Made by a program: the position numbers and the translations under genes | Notes under the pieces: generated by a model | Told to the model about the DNA's origin: nothing | The model's input: only the letters and a program-made list of their open reading frames with translations | Databases searched by the model: none | Source of the DNA: Legionellales bacterium UBA5158 | GTDB taxonomy: Bacteria > Pseudomonadota > Gammaproteobacteria > DSM-16500 | Assembly (NCBI GenBank): GCA_002413665.1 | Contig: DHXK01000080.1 | Span: forward strand, 1,418 to 16,151 | Length of the DNA: 14,734 nucleotides | Reading direction: 5' to 3' | Shown here: in pieces, positions 14,522-14,734 of the stretch | How positions within the stretch are numbered: the stretch's first letter is position 1 | How the letters are laid out: the number at the start of each line of letters is the position of its first letter

Positions 14522-14734
14522 TCCGTGTTCTCCAATCTCGAAAAGATTTTAGAAAGGTTAGCATGTCTAGAAAGCCCTGACTACTTCCCTGCTATAAAGC
14601 CATGACTGCTTTCCTTCTCCCCTTGTGGGAGAAGGTGCACGTAGGGCGGCTGAGGGGTGGGGTTTCAAAGAAAAAAGCTTTTATATAAACAAATACCTTC
14701 ACCCGAAGCTAGAGGCGGATTCTATAGTGCAGTG
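14522..14734. other. Gene-free right edge
   Basis: No open frame with protein-like composition or ribosome binding site was seen here. The stretch holds the GC-rich hairpin repeat and its flanks. A second GC-richer patch at 14700-14716 (ACCCGAAGCTAGAGGCGG) may be the remnant or start of a related repeat unit that runs past the edge. Any promoter for the DUF6790-like gene should lie in this stretch, but none was convincing. Confidence 0.5.
14613..14635. repeat. REP-like inverted repeat hairpin
   Basis: CCTTCTCCC (14613-14621) and GGGAGAAGG (14627-14635) form a perfect nine-base inverted repeat around a five-base loop. It is followed by a GC-rich stretch with GTAGGGCGGCTGAGGGG (14641-14657). 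From memory, this kind of sequence is a dispersed intergenic repeat in many gammaproteobacteria. It stands out from its AT-rich surroundings. It could also act as a stem in a transcript end, though no T-run follows immediately on either strand. Confidence 0.6.

Noticed and set aside
1..14734. tRNA, rRNA, CRISPR array, insertion sequence or prophage genes
   Set aside because: None of the characteristic repeats, cloverleaf-like stretches, transposase or phage proteins were seen on either strand.

Overview
The window reads as chromosome of an AT-rich gammaproteobacterium. SecA, DciA, MutT, YacG, ZapD, CoaE and the type IV pilus proteins are all of gammaproteobacterial type. Low GC, a lysine- and isoleucine-rich proteome and the gene complement would suit a relative of Legionella, Coxiella or Francisella, but this placement is inference; no rRNA or other strong marker is present. 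Coding density is high and there is no tRNA, rRNA, CRISPR array, insertion sequence or obvious pseudogene.

Layout. (1) 1-630: 3' part of an unrecognised gene that runs in from the left edge. (2) 669-1121 (-) and 1273-3996 (+): divergent dciA (replicative helicase loader) and secA (export ATPase), with mutT (4003-4404, +) directly behind secA. (3) 4413-10167, all on the minus strand and transcribed right to left: pilA, pilB, pilC, pilD, coaE, zapD, yacG. The pilA-to-coaE part is a tightly coupled operon (gaps or overlaps of a few bases) making the pilin, the assembly ATPase, the inner-membrane platform and the prepilin peptidase. A sigma-70-like promoter lies upstream of pilA, and a second possible promoter precedes zapD. 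The order secA-mutT / yacG-zapD-coaE / pilin assembly genes parallels the secA-mutT-yacG-zapD-coaE-guaC-hofC-hofB-ppdD region of Escherichia coli, with pilD in place of guaC.

(4) 10351-13965: beyond pilA the conserved order stops and three envelope-sugar genes follow: a YdjC-family deacetylase (-), an ArnT-family lipid-linked sugar transferase (+), and a polyprenyl-phosphate glycosyltransferase of the GT2/DPM1 type (-). This is the same set of three enzyme families as NaxD-FlmK-FlmF2 of Francisella and the Lgm proteins of Bordetella. Those put a deacetylated amino sugar (galactosamine or glucosamine) on lipid A phosphates and raise resistance to cationic peptides. The likely scheme is: the GT2 enzyme loads an N-acetylhexosamine on undecaprenyl phosphate, the deacetylase exposes the amine, and the ArnT-like enzyme transfers the sugar to lipid A in the periplasm. 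This is the most interesting system in the window.

(5) 14027-14521 (-): small polytopic membrane protein resembling DUF6790. (6) 14522-14734: no gene; it holds a REP-like dispersed-repeat hairpin.
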